In this document: positions 8,158 through 16,012 of the stretch, in pieces
Layout of the letters: every line of letters starts with the position of its first letter
Position numbering within the stretch: position 1 is the stretch's first letter
DNA from: Chitinophaga hostae
Lineage (GTDB): Bacteria; Bacteroidota; Bacteroidia; Chitinophagales; Chitinophagaceae
NCBI RefSeq assembly: GCF_018224885.1
Contig: NZ_JAGTXB010000008.1
Coordinates: 1-64,000, forward strand
DNA: 64,000 bases
Direction: 5' to 3'
The notes under the pieces: generated by a model
Database searches by the model: none
What the model was told of the DNA's origin: nothing
What the model saw: the letters and a program-made list of their open reading frames with translations, nothing else
Made by a program: the position numbers and the translations under genes

Positions 8158-8185
8158 CAAAGATCACATTACATTCATTAGTAAT
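8158..8185 (-). promoter_or_regulatory. Putative ahpC promoter with overlapping palindrome
   Basis: Minus-strand GATCTTTG (8158-8165) differs by one base from TAnnTTTG and would start transcription about 45 bases before the ahpC ATG. Just upstream lies ATTAC-N8-GTAAT (8168-8185), a perfect inverted repeat where an activator or repressor could sit. The regulator is not identifiable from this window. Confidence 0.4.
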
Positions 8186-8375
8186 CAAATAGATTTTAAA
8201 AATGTGACATTGAGTTTCTCTATATATAGGATTTTTTACCGCCGGAATACGGGTATTGACCCGTAACGCGCATATAATCAAAAAATTTATTCCAGGGTTA
8301 ACATTTTTATGCTATTTCTGTAACATTTTGGCACGTTATTTAGTTATATAAGTGGACTTTTTTAATAGCAATAGC

Positions 8376-8501
8376 ATGGAAATGAAAAAAAAATACGTAT
8401 TACTGGTGGTTATAACGATTGGACTTGCTTTGATTCCGTTTATCAAAAACAGTATCATTAAACACGATGAATTCGACGCTACACGAGATCTGTTCATTTA
8501 G
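8376..8501 (+). CDS. Predicted 41-residue membrane-anchored peptide
   Basis: ATG at 8376 opens a 41-codon frame beginning MEMKKKYVLLVVITIGLALI and ending in the charged tail HDEFDATRDLFI. Positive residues, one hydrophobic segment (about 7-23) and a polar C terminus make a good single-span membrane peptide or a signal-anchored small protein. It runs opposite to both neighbours, in the 420 bases between ahpC and the serine hydrolase gene. No family is recognised. The upstream 150 bases are A+T-rich, but I could not settle on a promoter. Composition makes it more than chance, but without homologues it remains uncertain. Confidence 0.45.
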   Translation: MEMKKKYVLLVVITIGLALIPFIKNSIIKHDEFDATRDLFI

Positions 8502-8527
8502 TGTTTAGCGGGTCCCATTGACCGTTC

Positions 8528-9433
8528 CTAAAACTGCCCCAAAGCGGGGTCGGGTTTCCATTGGCTGGCCGGTTCGTAATGCTGCCAGATCGCAAAACCC
8601 ACCTTCCGCAATAATTGCCATGCCTCATTATCATGGTTCCAACCCTGGTCCTTGTTGTTTTTGGTAATAATACAATATACATAGTCGCCATGAGGCGCAT
8701 TTACCATGATCACTTCTGAACGTGATTCATCCACCGCACCATTTTTTGACGCGGTGCGAACGTTTGGGGGCACCTGGGTCAGCCCCTGCCCATCCCAATA
8801 GTTACGGGTCAGGTTCCGGTACATGCGCTCACTTGCGGCAACACTGATCACCTCCCCTTTATAGATCATCTCCATCAATCGCGCCATTTCACGCGGACTC
8901 GTTTGTCCCCATCCGTATTCCGCCCGGTTAGCCTCCCTGCCTTTGGTCCGGGAATTAACCCGTAAATGCTCAAATCCATGCGCCTGCAACCATTGGTTAA
9001 TCACCACTCCTCCTCCTGCCAGCGACTGCAGCCACAAACTTGCTGTGTTATCGCTCATGGTCAGCATCAGCATCACTACCTTATCCAGGGCAATCTGCTC
9101 GCTGTCGCGGAAAGAACCGAGGATATCCTCTCCCTGGTATAATAACGAATCGCGGTAAACCAGGGGTTGCTGGTATTTCAGCTCCCCTTTGGCCAGCTTA
9201 TCAAAAATACCCACCTGGATCGCGGTTTTAATCATACTCGCCGTAGGAAACGTGGTATCGGCATTTATAGCCACCACACGGTCCTTTTTGAGATGATGGA
9301 CATATATGCCTGCCTGTCCATGGAAAGATGACAGCAGCGGGGCTAAAACGGCGGCAAGGCGTTTATCGGTTTTCTGGGCAATGGCAGGTAACGCCATTAA
9401 GGTCAGTAACCCGAAAAGAGGGAGCTTTTTCAT
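8528..9433 (-). CDS. Class A beta-lactamase-related serine hydrolase, exported
   Basis: A 301-residue serine hydrolase of the beta-lactamase/transpeptidase-like fold with a signal peptide (MKKLPLFGLLTLMALPAIAQ). Active-site elements are S66-M-I-K69, S127-D-N129 and K230-N-G232; the last replaces the usual KTG/KSG, and the ExxLN Omega-loop motif is not clear (GREANRAEYG instead). Such proteins include true class A beta-lactamases but also unexplored hydrolases, so drug resistance should not be assumed. The frame opens with a TTG at 9457, but the ATG at 9433 starts the signal peptide. Periplasmic location expected. A single gene with bshB1 upstream behind a terminator. Confidence 0.85.
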   Translation of the reverse strand: MKKLPLFGLLTLMALPAIAQKTDKRLAAVLAPLLSSFHGQAGIYVHHLKKDRVVAINADTTFPTASMIKTAIQVGIFDKLAKGELKYQQPLVYRDSLLYQGEDILGSFRDSEQIALDKVVMLMLTMSDNTASLWLQSLAGGGVVINQWLQAHGFEHLRVNSRTKGREANRAEYGWGQTSPREMARLMEMIYKGEVISVAASERMYRNLTRNYWDGQGLTQVPPNVRTASKNGAVDESRSEVIMVNAPHGDYVYCIITKNNKDQGWNHDNEAWQLLRKVGFAIWQHYEPASQWKPDPALGQF

Positions 9434-9493
9434 ATTACCAAGATAAATAAATAGCAATTATTTTCTTACACCCGAAAACAGGCGCCTGCTAAC

Positions 9494-9536
9494 AAAAAAT
9501 GCAGCGGAAACCACCCGGGGTGATCTGCGCTGCATA
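9494..9536 (-). terminator. Terminator after bshB1
   Basis: Stem ATGCAGCG/CGCTGCAT with an inner CACCC/GGGTG pairing, followed on the minus strand by TTTTTTG, 18 bases past the bshB1 stop. Strong intrinsic terminator. Confidence 0.8.
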
Positions 9537-9554
9537 GCATATTAATAATTTTAC

Positions 9555-10283
9555 TCAGGTATTTTCGCTGATGAAATCTTTAAAACTCCGTACACCTATC
9601 ATCTTTGCAGAAGTATATCCTTCGGCATACTCCACTCCTATCATCTTGCCCAGCATCTTGGCGCGGTAAACGACGCTGTCGAAAAATCCGGCCCCGGAAA
9701 TGTAGGTTTGCGGCTCATTATCCTTTGGCGCCAGGAACTGGGAACTGAAACTGCGGATAGCATCCAGTTTCCGCTCCATTACGGCGGTGATATCTATTAC
9801 AAAGTCGGGCTCATGATAACGGTCCTGCAGGAAGTGGAACACCTGCCGCGGACGCCATGCTTCCTGCGGCTGTCCGTCTAATGTGGTTTCTACTTTCCTT
9901 AACCCTGCCAGGAAACAGCTGTCGGCTATCAGTTTGCCGGCGCGTCCATGGTCCGGATGACGGTCATCCATGGCATTAGCCAGCACGATATCGGGCCGGA
10001 ACTTGCGGATGGCAGTAATGATGGCCATCTGCTCCATCGTATCATTCCGGAAGAAACCATCAGCCAGGCCGAGGTTTTCACGAACTTCCAGTCCCATGAT
10101 CTCTGCCGCCGCCTGCGCTTCCTGCTCCCGGAGTGCAGGAGTACCACGGGTACCCAGCTCTCCGCGCGTAAGATCCACTACTCCCACCTTCAGTCCCTGT
10201 TGCGCATGTATCATCAATGTGCCTGCACAGCCCAGTTCTACATCGTCCGGGTGCACAGCTATAGCCAGTATATCCAGTTTCAT
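9555..10283 (-). CDS. bshB1: Bacillithiol biosynthesis deacetylase BshB1
   Basis: Zinc-dependent LmbE-type deacetylase that converts N-acetylglucosaminyl-malate to glucosaminyl-malate, the second step of bacillithiol synthesis. The 242 residues from the ATG at 10283 begin MKLDILAIAVHPDDVELGCA, with the HPDD zinc motif; DRHPDHGRAG provides the third metal ligand (HxxH), and LTRGELGTRGTP is a BshB1 hallmark. A TTG at 10304 would add seven residues and is less likely. Another window gene (26135-26662) resembles the bacillithiol transferase BstA, so this organism seems to make and use bacillithiol. bshA and bshC are not in the window. Confidence 0.93.
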   Translation of the reverse strand: MKLDILAIAVHPDDVELGCAGTLMIHAQQGLKVGVVDLTRGELGTRGTPALREQEAQAAAEIMGLEVRENLGLADGFFRNDTMEQMAIITAIRKFRPDIVLANAMDDRHPDHGRAGKLIADSCFLAGLRKVETTLDGQPQEAWRPRQVFHFLQDRYHEPDFVIDITAVMERKLDAIRSFSSQFLAPKDNEPQTYISGAGFFDSVVYRAKMLGKMIGVEYAEGYTSAKMIGVRSFKDFISENT

Positions 10284-10318
10284 ATGCTGTAAATTGAGGT
10301 GCAAAGATGGGAAAATAT

Positions 10319-10816
10319 TTAATCTTCTGAACTGGTGATGACCACCCCGGCCTTCCGGTCCATTACCTGGTACTTATCCTGTACTTCTTTTTCAGAGATG
10401 ATCCTTACAGAGCGGAATGTTTTACGGTCTATTGTCATCAAACCGGTTTCATTGGTGGGTACAATGGGTTTACCGTTTACGATAAAGTAAAAACTGCTGT
10501 CGTTGCCATATTTCTGCAACAGGCTGTCATATGCCGGAGATTCATTGCTCAGCAATGCATTCACCCGTTTACGGGCAAAGGGTTTGGTTTCTATATATAC
10601 TACGCCGTTGGCTGCCTGGCTGCCATATTTCAGTACTGCTTTAGAGCCTTTGGCAATGGTAATAACACCGATACGGTCCGGGGTTACCTGGCCGATAGCG
10701 GTTTGGGTAACCACTACGCTGTCCAGTACATACACAGGGTCGTCGTCTGCTACAGACTGCGCCGCAGCGCCTATTGATATAAACAGTAAGCTGGTAAGTA
10801 AGATCCTTGCTTTCAT
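10319..10816 (-). CDS. Exported protein resembling a free-standing TonB-receptor plug domain
   Basis: A 165-residue protein with a clear signal peptide (MKARILLTSLLFISIGAAAQ). The middle holds IGVITIAKGSKAVLKYGSQA followed by ANGVVYIETK, which closely follows the plug-domain signature of SusC-like receptors (IxxIxVLKGxxAxxxYGxxAxNGVIxIxTK). There is no beta-barrel, so it is not a receptor; such small proteins are sometimes annotated as plug-domain proteins and may act in the periplasm. It lies 46 bases after the DUF4294 gene on the same strand and may be co-transcribed with it. Function unknown. The frame is open upstream to 10909, overlapping the DUF4294 gene, but the ATG at 10816 starts the signal peptide. 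Confidence 0.75.
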   Translation of the reverse strand: MKARILLTSLLFISIGAAAQSVADDDPVYVLDSVVVTQTAIGQVTPDRIGVITIAKGSKAVLKYGSQAANGVVYIETKPFARKRVNALLSNESPAYDSLLQKYGNDSSFYFIVNGKPIVPTNETGLMTIDRKTFRSVRIISEKEVQDKYQVMDRKAGVVITSSED

Positions 10817-10862
10817 AATAATCCCTTTTTCATGACAGGCGAATATTACGAAGATAGCAGAA

Positions 10863-11486
10863 TTAATTGTAGGCGCGGTAGTGCTGGTACATTTCCAGTT
10901 CCTGGACAATCACCTCGATGTCTTTGTCTTCCTGCTTGTCGTATTCACTCTTCAGGTTTCCGCCAAAAAAGAAGGCGACGGTTTGCCATACGCGGGCATT
11001 GAATCCGCCTTTGAGCTCCTTGATAATTTCAAAGCAGTTCTGACCAGTTTCGCGATCGATCAGTTTCATGAGTACTTTACCCTGGTATACGGAGAGATTT
11101 TCCAGTTTATCGCCAAATTGGGCTTTCAGTTCTTTTTCTTTGGTAGCCAGGAAAGCTTTGCGTTCCCTTTTGTTCATGTTAACCATGCTGCTGTTCACAT
11201 CTTTCAGCACTTTGGCAGCAGACCTGGCATAAGGATAAGTTACGTATACAGCATTACGCAGGCGGCTCCAGCGCTCGCGTTCCTTACGCAGCGCTTTCGG
11301 CATTTTCTCTACCACATCAAATATCGCCAGGGTGATCACGGGGATGGTGTCGTGGCCTACAACGATGGCATGCAGCGGAATTACGTCCGCACCATGCGCC
11401 TCCTGCGCCATCGCACCTGTATGACAGAGGGATATGCCCAATACCATGAAAACCAAAACGATGATCTGTTTAAAACAAAGCCGCAT
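10863..11486 (-). CDS. DUF4294 domain-containing exported protein
   Basis: A 207-residue protein of a family restricted to Bacteroidota. An N-terminal signal peptide (about 1-27, ending GAMAQ) precedes the conserved core, recognised by RLRNAVYVTYPYARSAAKVL and a later lysine/glutamate-rich stretch (NMNKRERKAFLATKEKELKA). Function is unknown; the signal peptide puts it in the periplasm or outer membrane. The next gene on the strand is the plug-like protein, and the pair may work together at the envelope. ATG at 11486 is the only good start. Confidence 0.85.
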   Translation of the reverse strand: MRLCFKQIIVLVFMVLGISLCHTGAMAQEAHGADVIPLHAIVVGHDTIPVITLAIFDVVEKMPKALRKERERWSRLRNAVYVTYPYARSAAKVLKDVNSSMVNMNKRERKAFLATKEKELKAQFGDKLENLSVYQGKVLMKLIDRETGQNCFEIIKELKGGFNARVWQTVAFFFGGNLKSEYDKQEDKDIEVIVQELEMYQHYRAYN

Positions 11487-11565
11487 AGATAAGTTAACGT
11501 TGCTTAGATATAGAATGTTATCACAAGTTAAAAAAGTTTTGAGACTTGAAGATAACTAAATCCTG

Positions 11566-12567
11566 CTACCGGACCGGCGTCATTTTTAACGTGTTGACAG
11601 CGAAATCATTGATCGCTTTTTCCACTGCCGGGAGGTCGTGACCGGTGAGTGCCGAACCCATTACATGCGCCCCTGCTCCGGGAATGGGCAACGCCACCTT
11701 TTGTGTTTCGGAGGTCCCCAGTTCCTGCTGCATAAACAGGATAGCGGAAACTTTCACAGTGGGATCCTGGTGTTCTTCATCTTTATAATAATATAAATTC
11801 AACACTGGCTGATGTATTTTTTCAAACGTTTGGGTGGTCATCGTTGATTCCAGCAGGCTTTCCAGCTGTACCACCGCTTCCAGACGGTATTGATTATTCC
11901 AGTACTTTGCCCGCTGCGGATCCTGGTCATTGGTTTTCCTGAAATCCCCTTTGCTGACCAGCCTGGCCAGCTGCAGGCCCCAGGGATTATTGGCCAGGAA
12001 GGCGAGCCGGTCGTTGATAGCCACATTGGGCGACATATTGATCAGGGCATACACATCATTGGGATAAGCGGCGGCCAGTTGTAATGCCAGCGTACCACCG
12101 GTGGAGGTACTTAACAGGATCACCTTGTCGCCCAACGCTTTGCCTATACTCAGTGCTTCCTCCGCGTCTTTCCATAAACCTTCAGCAGTCATATTTAACA
12201 GGGGATCCGAGGTATCAATACCGTGTCCGTCCAGCCTCGATAAATAAAGGTTACAGCCAAAACGCTTTGCAAAATTGCGATGTACAGGATTGCCTTCTTC
12301 CTGGCTGGCGGAGAAACCATGCAGGTATACCACGGCATAAGGTGTTTTCTGATGGGTGGAATCATTCCATACTATGCGGGCCTCATTATCAGGCTTCAGC
12401 CGGTGTTTTGCCTCCTTTGCCTGTATATAATCCTCTAATGCCGCCCCTGCCGCTGGTACTGCCGGCAGCGCGTGATTATACACCGGATCCGCCGGTTTGG
12501 GGCCCAGGAGGTATACCACTGAAAGCGTGGCTATAACGATAAGGGATATACGCAACCACCTACGCAT
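11566..12567 (-). CDS. Alpha/beta hydrolase, membrane-anchored
   Basis: A 333-residue alpha/beta-hydrolase-fold protein with an N-terminal membrane anchor (RISLIVIATLSVVYLL). The oxyanion motif is YLHGFSAS, the nucleophile elbow appears as LLSTSTGGTLAL, and the acid and histidine are likely in YYYKDEEHQDPTV and PGAGAHVMGS. The elbow reads SxSxG rather than GxSxG, unusual but known in carboxylesterase/monoacylglycerol lipase relatives. Substrate unknown; an esterase or lipase role in the periplasm or on the membrane is likely. It lies downstream of ccmF but is separated by a perfect palindrome (12649-12749), so it is probably a separate unit. Confidence 0.8.
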   Translation of the reverse strand: MRRWLRISLIVIATLSVVYLLGPKPADPVYNHALPAVPAAGAALEDYIQAKEAKHRLKPDNEARIVWNDSTHQKTPYAVVYLHGFSASQEEGNPVHRNFAKRFGCNLYLSRLDGHGIDTSDPLLNMTAEGLWKDAEEALSIGKALGDKVILLSTSTGGTLALQLAAAYPNDVYALINMSPNVAINDRLAFLANNPWGLQLARLVSKGDFRKTNDQDPQRAKYWNNQYRLEAVVQLESLLESTMTTQTFEKIHQPVLNLYYYKDEEHQDPTVKVSAILFMQQELGTSETQKVALPIPGAGAHVMGSALTGHDLPAVEKAINDFAVNTLKMTPVR

Positions 12568-12648
12568 CGCAAGAATATTTAATAAACTAAATGTAGATAA
12601 GAATTCTGAGACGTGCTACACATCGGGGTTAATTTATAAAGAAAAAAC

Positions 12649-12749
12649 GCTAAAAGCCGAAAGCAAAAAGCTATCGAAGAGAATGAAGAACAGATAAGTG
12701 GTCTGTAGTCATCATTCTCTTCGATAGCTTTTTGCTTTCGGCTTTTAGC
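12649..12749. repeat. Perfect 38-bp inverted repeat after ccmF
   Basis: Arm 12649-12686 starts GCTAAAAGCCGAAAGCAAAA and ends GAAGAGAATGA; 12712-12749 is its exact reverse complement, with 25 bases between. It starts 20 bases past the ccmF stop. The arms carry the AGC-type repeat words seen elsewhere in the window. It could end ccmF transcription and is also a likely mobile or amplified repeat. Confidence 0.85.
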
Positions 12750-12769
12750 TTTCCGCTTCCTATAAATGG

Positions 12770-15253
12770 TTATCTTCTTCTTACTTTCTGATAAATACTC
12801 ATGGCAGTACCAAAGATGGTGATAAGGATGCCCAGCCATAATACGTTGATATAAGGGAATATCATGGCCTTCATCACAATATAATCACTGAAGCCGGCGG
12901 CTTCTTTTACCTTCAGTTCTATCTTATTTTCCGCAGGCATAATTTTAGAGAACCGTACATTCAGTCCCAGTGGCGCCAGCGTATCTTCCACACTATACTG
13001 GTAGCTGCTGTCGCGGATAAAATAGACAGGTTGTAATTTGAAGTGATCATCTGTTTGCGTGAATACTTCCAGTTCCGCACCAACCGCCAGATCACCACTT
13101 TGAGCAACATAATTGCGGCTTTCCGGTTTGGTATTCAGTCCTTTCAGCACAATAAATCCTTTGGAGAAGAATACAGAATCACCCTGTTTCATTTCATGCG
13201 TTATATAGGGAGTAGTATCGGCTTTCGCTTCTTCCTCCTTGTTGGGCGCAGCAGACACATAGGTGAAAATATCCCTGGTCAGATAGTGCCTGGAAGCAGG
13301 ATTGGAAGAAATCGCGTTTTCTTTCCTGTTCACAAACGCATCCGGGTAGAGGGTAAATTTCTCGGTTATCTTACCGGTCTGACGATCTTTTTTCTCATAG
13401 TGAACCTTGTAATAGGTTTTAGGATCCCCCTGCGCAACAGAGTCGCCGCCATAGGTAACATGATAGTCGCCCATCTGTACCGGTACATCCCTGGGCAGCA
13501 TAATATTTTCGCGCGGATTCTGTTTGCTTTCTTTTCTGAAGAAGCCATCATTCAACATCTTCATCCGATCCAGCGAAATTATTTCCATTTTGGAGGAAGA
13601 AATCAACACCCCTAACAACACCATACCAAAACCGATATGCGCTACAGAGGCGCCGGCATTTTTCAGTTTACCTTTCAGCCCGGTGAAAATATAGGTAACG
13701 TTGCCCACGATCGCATAAATGCTGGCAAACAGCATCAGGTAAATCGCGGTAAGGAACCCTGCACCATAAGTATCGTAGGTGATAGTACCTTTCCAGGCTA
13801 CCAGTCCGGTTAATAATAATGATACCAGTGTAGGCAGGGCCAGTTTCTTTGTAATCATGCCCCGTGGCGTATCCTTGTATCTCATGAACTGTACGATAGC
13901 CGTTAATACGCCCAATACAATGGCAATCCAGATCTGGATTTTATTATAGTGGAAGATACTGTCTGACGGCGGCGCAATATCGTTCATGTTAAACAGCGAC
14001 TTCAGTCCGAATGCGCTCAGTAATTTATTCCATACTGGTATCGAAGTGGTGAAAGTGATCTGGATGGCGGCGATCAGCAGGATCAGCGAACCAACAAACA
14101 GCCAGAACTCGCGGGAGTAGCTGTTTTCTTCTTTCTTTACGGATGGAATGTCCTTTCTGCGTATAATCAATAAAGTGATAGATGGTATAGTGAATACCAG
14201 CATAGCAAAAAGCAACTGTGCCGTCATCCCCATATCTGTAAACGAGTGTACGGAAGTATCTCCTAAAACCCCGCTCTTGGTGAGGAAGGAAGAATAGAGA
14301 ATCAACACATAGGAAATAAAGAAGAAGAAGATGGTGGATTTCAGCGAGTGGCCGGTAGCTTTATAGGCCAGCAACGTATGCACACCCGCCACCATGGTGA
14401 GCCATGGCACCAGCGATGCGTTTTCTACCGGATCCCAGGCCCAGTAACCACCGAAGTTGAGAGACTCATAGGCCCATGCAGCGCCCATCATAATACCGGT
14501 TCCCAGCAGCATAATGGCAAAGAGCCCCCATGGCTGTACCGGTTTTACCCAGCCGGTATAATCGCGGGTCCAGATGCCCGCAAAAGCGAAAGCAAACGGG
14601 ATGATCATGGAAGCGAAGCCCAGGAACAGTATTGGCGGGTGTATAACCATCCAGTAGTTCTGCAGGGTGACGTTCAGACCATTACCATCGTGGATATGCT
14701 GCATATAATCGGGCGTCTGGAAAATAGGCGCCAGCTGATTTTCAGGTGCTTCTCTGAGCAGCATGAACGGATTGCTGCCCACTTTATAGCCCAATACAAA
14801 GATGCCCAGCAGCATGCTGGCCATGATAAACTGTGCCAGGGAGAAAGTGGTCATCACCGGTGCTTCCCACTTTTTGGAAGTACGGATCAGGATAATTCCG
14901 AGAATACTGTTCCAGATACTCCAGAGCAGGAAGCTTCCTTCCTGGTCGGACCAGAGACTGGACAGCAGGTAATATACGGGCAGATCACGGGAGGTATTAC
15001 GCCACGCGTATTTATATTCAAAATAGTGATTGTAAAGGATATAGTACAGGCAGCTGAAAACGGCGATAACAGCAGCTGATTGTATAATAAAAGACCAGCG
15101 GGCCAGTCTTTTCCAGGAATCCTGTGCAGCAGGATCTTTCGATTTAACCACATTATAATAAGCCACGGTGGCTACCATAGATGCTACAAATGCCAGTATG
15201 GCAAAGAAGTGGCCCAATTGGCCCGGCAGTAAATGTTCCCCTACAAACTTCAT
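12770..15253 (-). CDS. ccmF: Cytochrome c heme-lyase subunit CcmF (CcsA/CcmF family)
   Basis: Large integral membrane protein (827 residues, about 14 membrane segments) that delivers heme to apocytochrome c on the periplasmic side. The WWD heme-handling signature is seen as WAYESLNFGGYWAWDPVENA, preceded by the conserved SNPFMLL and NYWMVIHPPILFLGF histidine region. A periplasmic domain at roughly 590-800 is longer than usual and ends in a final membrane segment. ccmE, coding for the heme chaperone, lies 123 bases upstream on the same strand, so the two act in the same System I route. ATG at 15253 is well supported. The palindrome beyond the stop may terminate the unit. Confidence 0.93.
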   Translation of the reverse strand: MKFVGEHLLPGQLGHFFAILAFVASMVATVAYYNVVKSKDPAAQDSWKRLARWSFIIQSAAVIAVFSCLYYILYNHYFEYKYAWRNTSRDLPVYYLLSSLWSDQEGSFLLWSIWNSILGIILIRTSKKWEAPVMTTFSLAQFIMASMLLGIFVLGYKVGSNPFMLLREAPENQLAPIFQTPDYMQHIHDGNGLNVTLQNYWMVIHPPILFLGFASMIIPFAFAFAGIWTRDYTGWVKPVQPWGLFAIMLLGTGIMMGAAWAYESLNFGGYWAWDPVENASLVPWLTMVAGVHTLLAYKATGHSLKSTIFFFFISYVLILYSSFLTKSGVLGDTSVHSFTDMGMTAQLLFAMLVFTIPSITLLIIRRKDIPSVKKEENSYSREFWLFVGSLILLIAAIQITFTTSIPVWNKLLSAFGLKSLFNMNDIAPPSDSIFHYNKIQIWIAIVLGVLTAIVQFMRYKDTPRGMITKKLALPTLVSLLLTGLVAWKGTITYDTYGAGFLTAIYLMLFASIYAIVGNVTYIFTGLKGKLKNAGASVAHIGFGMVLLGVLISSSKMEIISLDRMKMLNDGFFRKESKQNPRENIMLPRDVPVQMGDYHVTYGGDSVAQGDPKTYYKVHYEKKDRQTGKITEKFTLYPDAFVNRKENAISSNPASRHYLTRDIFTYVSAAPNKEEEAKADTTPYITHEMKQGDSVFFSKGFIVLKGLNTKPESRNYVAQSGDLAVGAELEVFTQTDDHFKLQPVYFIRDSSYQYSVEDTLAPLGLNVRFSKIMPAENKIELKVKEAAGFSDYIVMKAMIFPYINVLWLGILITIFGTAMSIYQKVRRR

Positions 15254-15376
15254 AAAATTCCTCTAGAGATGTGAATATTCCGGCACCTGACCATCCTGAT
15301 GCTTTGTTATTGATATACCGGGTCAAATGACTATCCGTTATAAATAATCAAATATCAAAATGTTCAAATAATTATA

Positions 15377-15775
15377 TTAAAGTTGTTTGTTGCTGACAGC
15401 AACCTGATCGTCCTTGTATTTAGACGGGCATTTCATCAGTATTTTACTGCAATGAAATTCGCTGCCTTCCATTTTACCTGTCAGCACGATGGATTCTGCT
15501 TTCTCAAAGTCGGTAGGTTTGGCGCCGTAGAATATTACCTTGTGTGATTCACCGGTTTTATCGTGAACGTAGAAGCTGAATAAGTTAGCATCCTTAATCG
15601 GGTCATAATTCATTGCCTGTAAGGTGTCCAGTTTCCCGATCACGTGGAACTCCTTTCCTTCCTTTTCCCGGGCGGTTGCGAAAGTTTCATAGGTACTGAA
15701 ATCTCCCACCATCGTTACGATCACTCCAATTGCCACCGCAATTACCACCAGCAGAATAATATTTGTTTTTTTCAT
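15377..15775 (-). CDS. ccmE: Cytochrome c maturation heme chaperone CcmE, CxxxY type
   Basis: Membrane-anchored periplasmic protein that holds heme covalently before passing it to CcmF. The 132 residues begin MKKTNIILLVVIAVAIGVIV, an uncleaved anchor, followed by an OB-fold beta-barrel and the C-terminal motif C116-PSK-Y120. Most CcmE proteins use HxxxY; a cysteine in place of the heme-binding histidine is the known CxxxY variant described in some anaerobes and archaea. The ATG at 15775 begins the anchor; the frame stays open to 15808. It precedes ccmF, supporting the assignment. Confidence 0.9.
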   Translation of the reverse strand: MKKTNIILLVVIAVAIGVIVTMVGDFSTYETFATAREKEGKEFHVIGKLDTLQAMNYDPIKDANLFSFYVHDKTGESHKVIFYGAKPTDFEKAESIVLTGKMEGSEFHCSKILMKCPSKYKDDQVAVSNKQL

Positions 15776-15975
15776 ATGAAAATTATCTTCCCTATTGATT
15801 TGACACAAGCTGCAAAAACCTTTACCAGTACGCTATTAACAATCCCCGCTTTTTGCCGTTAATTAATTGTTTCCGATTGATCGGCAAAATTAAGTCAAAA
15901 TGGCCTTCTTCGGACAAATTTTATATAAAAGGCAATTCTTTTTATTGGAAGGGGGGCTGTAAGTAAACATAATCC

Positions 15976-15983
15976 TATCTTTG
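15976..15983 (+). promoter_or_regulatory. Exact minus-7 promoter element for the arginase-family gene
   Basis: TATCTTTG matches TAnnTTTG exactly, followed by GCGCGG and a start codon 30 bases further. A TTG at 15945-15947 sits 28 bases upstream, too far for the usual minus-33 spacing, so only the minus-7 part is firm. Confidence 0.5.
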
Positions 15984-16012
15984 CGCGGAATTTAGAAAAG
16001 TACGATTTTATC

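Noticed and set aside
8528..9433. Reading this gene as an antibiotic-resistance beta-lactamase
   Set aside because: The third active-site box is KNG and no clear ExxLN is present, so only the wider serine hydrolase family is supported.
12579..12839. 86-codon frame crossing the inverted repeat after ccmF
   Set aside because: Made of the ccmF end and the repeat arms in another frame; lysine-rich low-complexity product; the palindrome explains it.
14348..15079. Long open frame of 243 codons on the plus strand opposite ccmF
   Set aside because: It is antisense to a conserved transmembrane gene whose codon pattern leaves the opposite frame open; the product has no recognisable domain.
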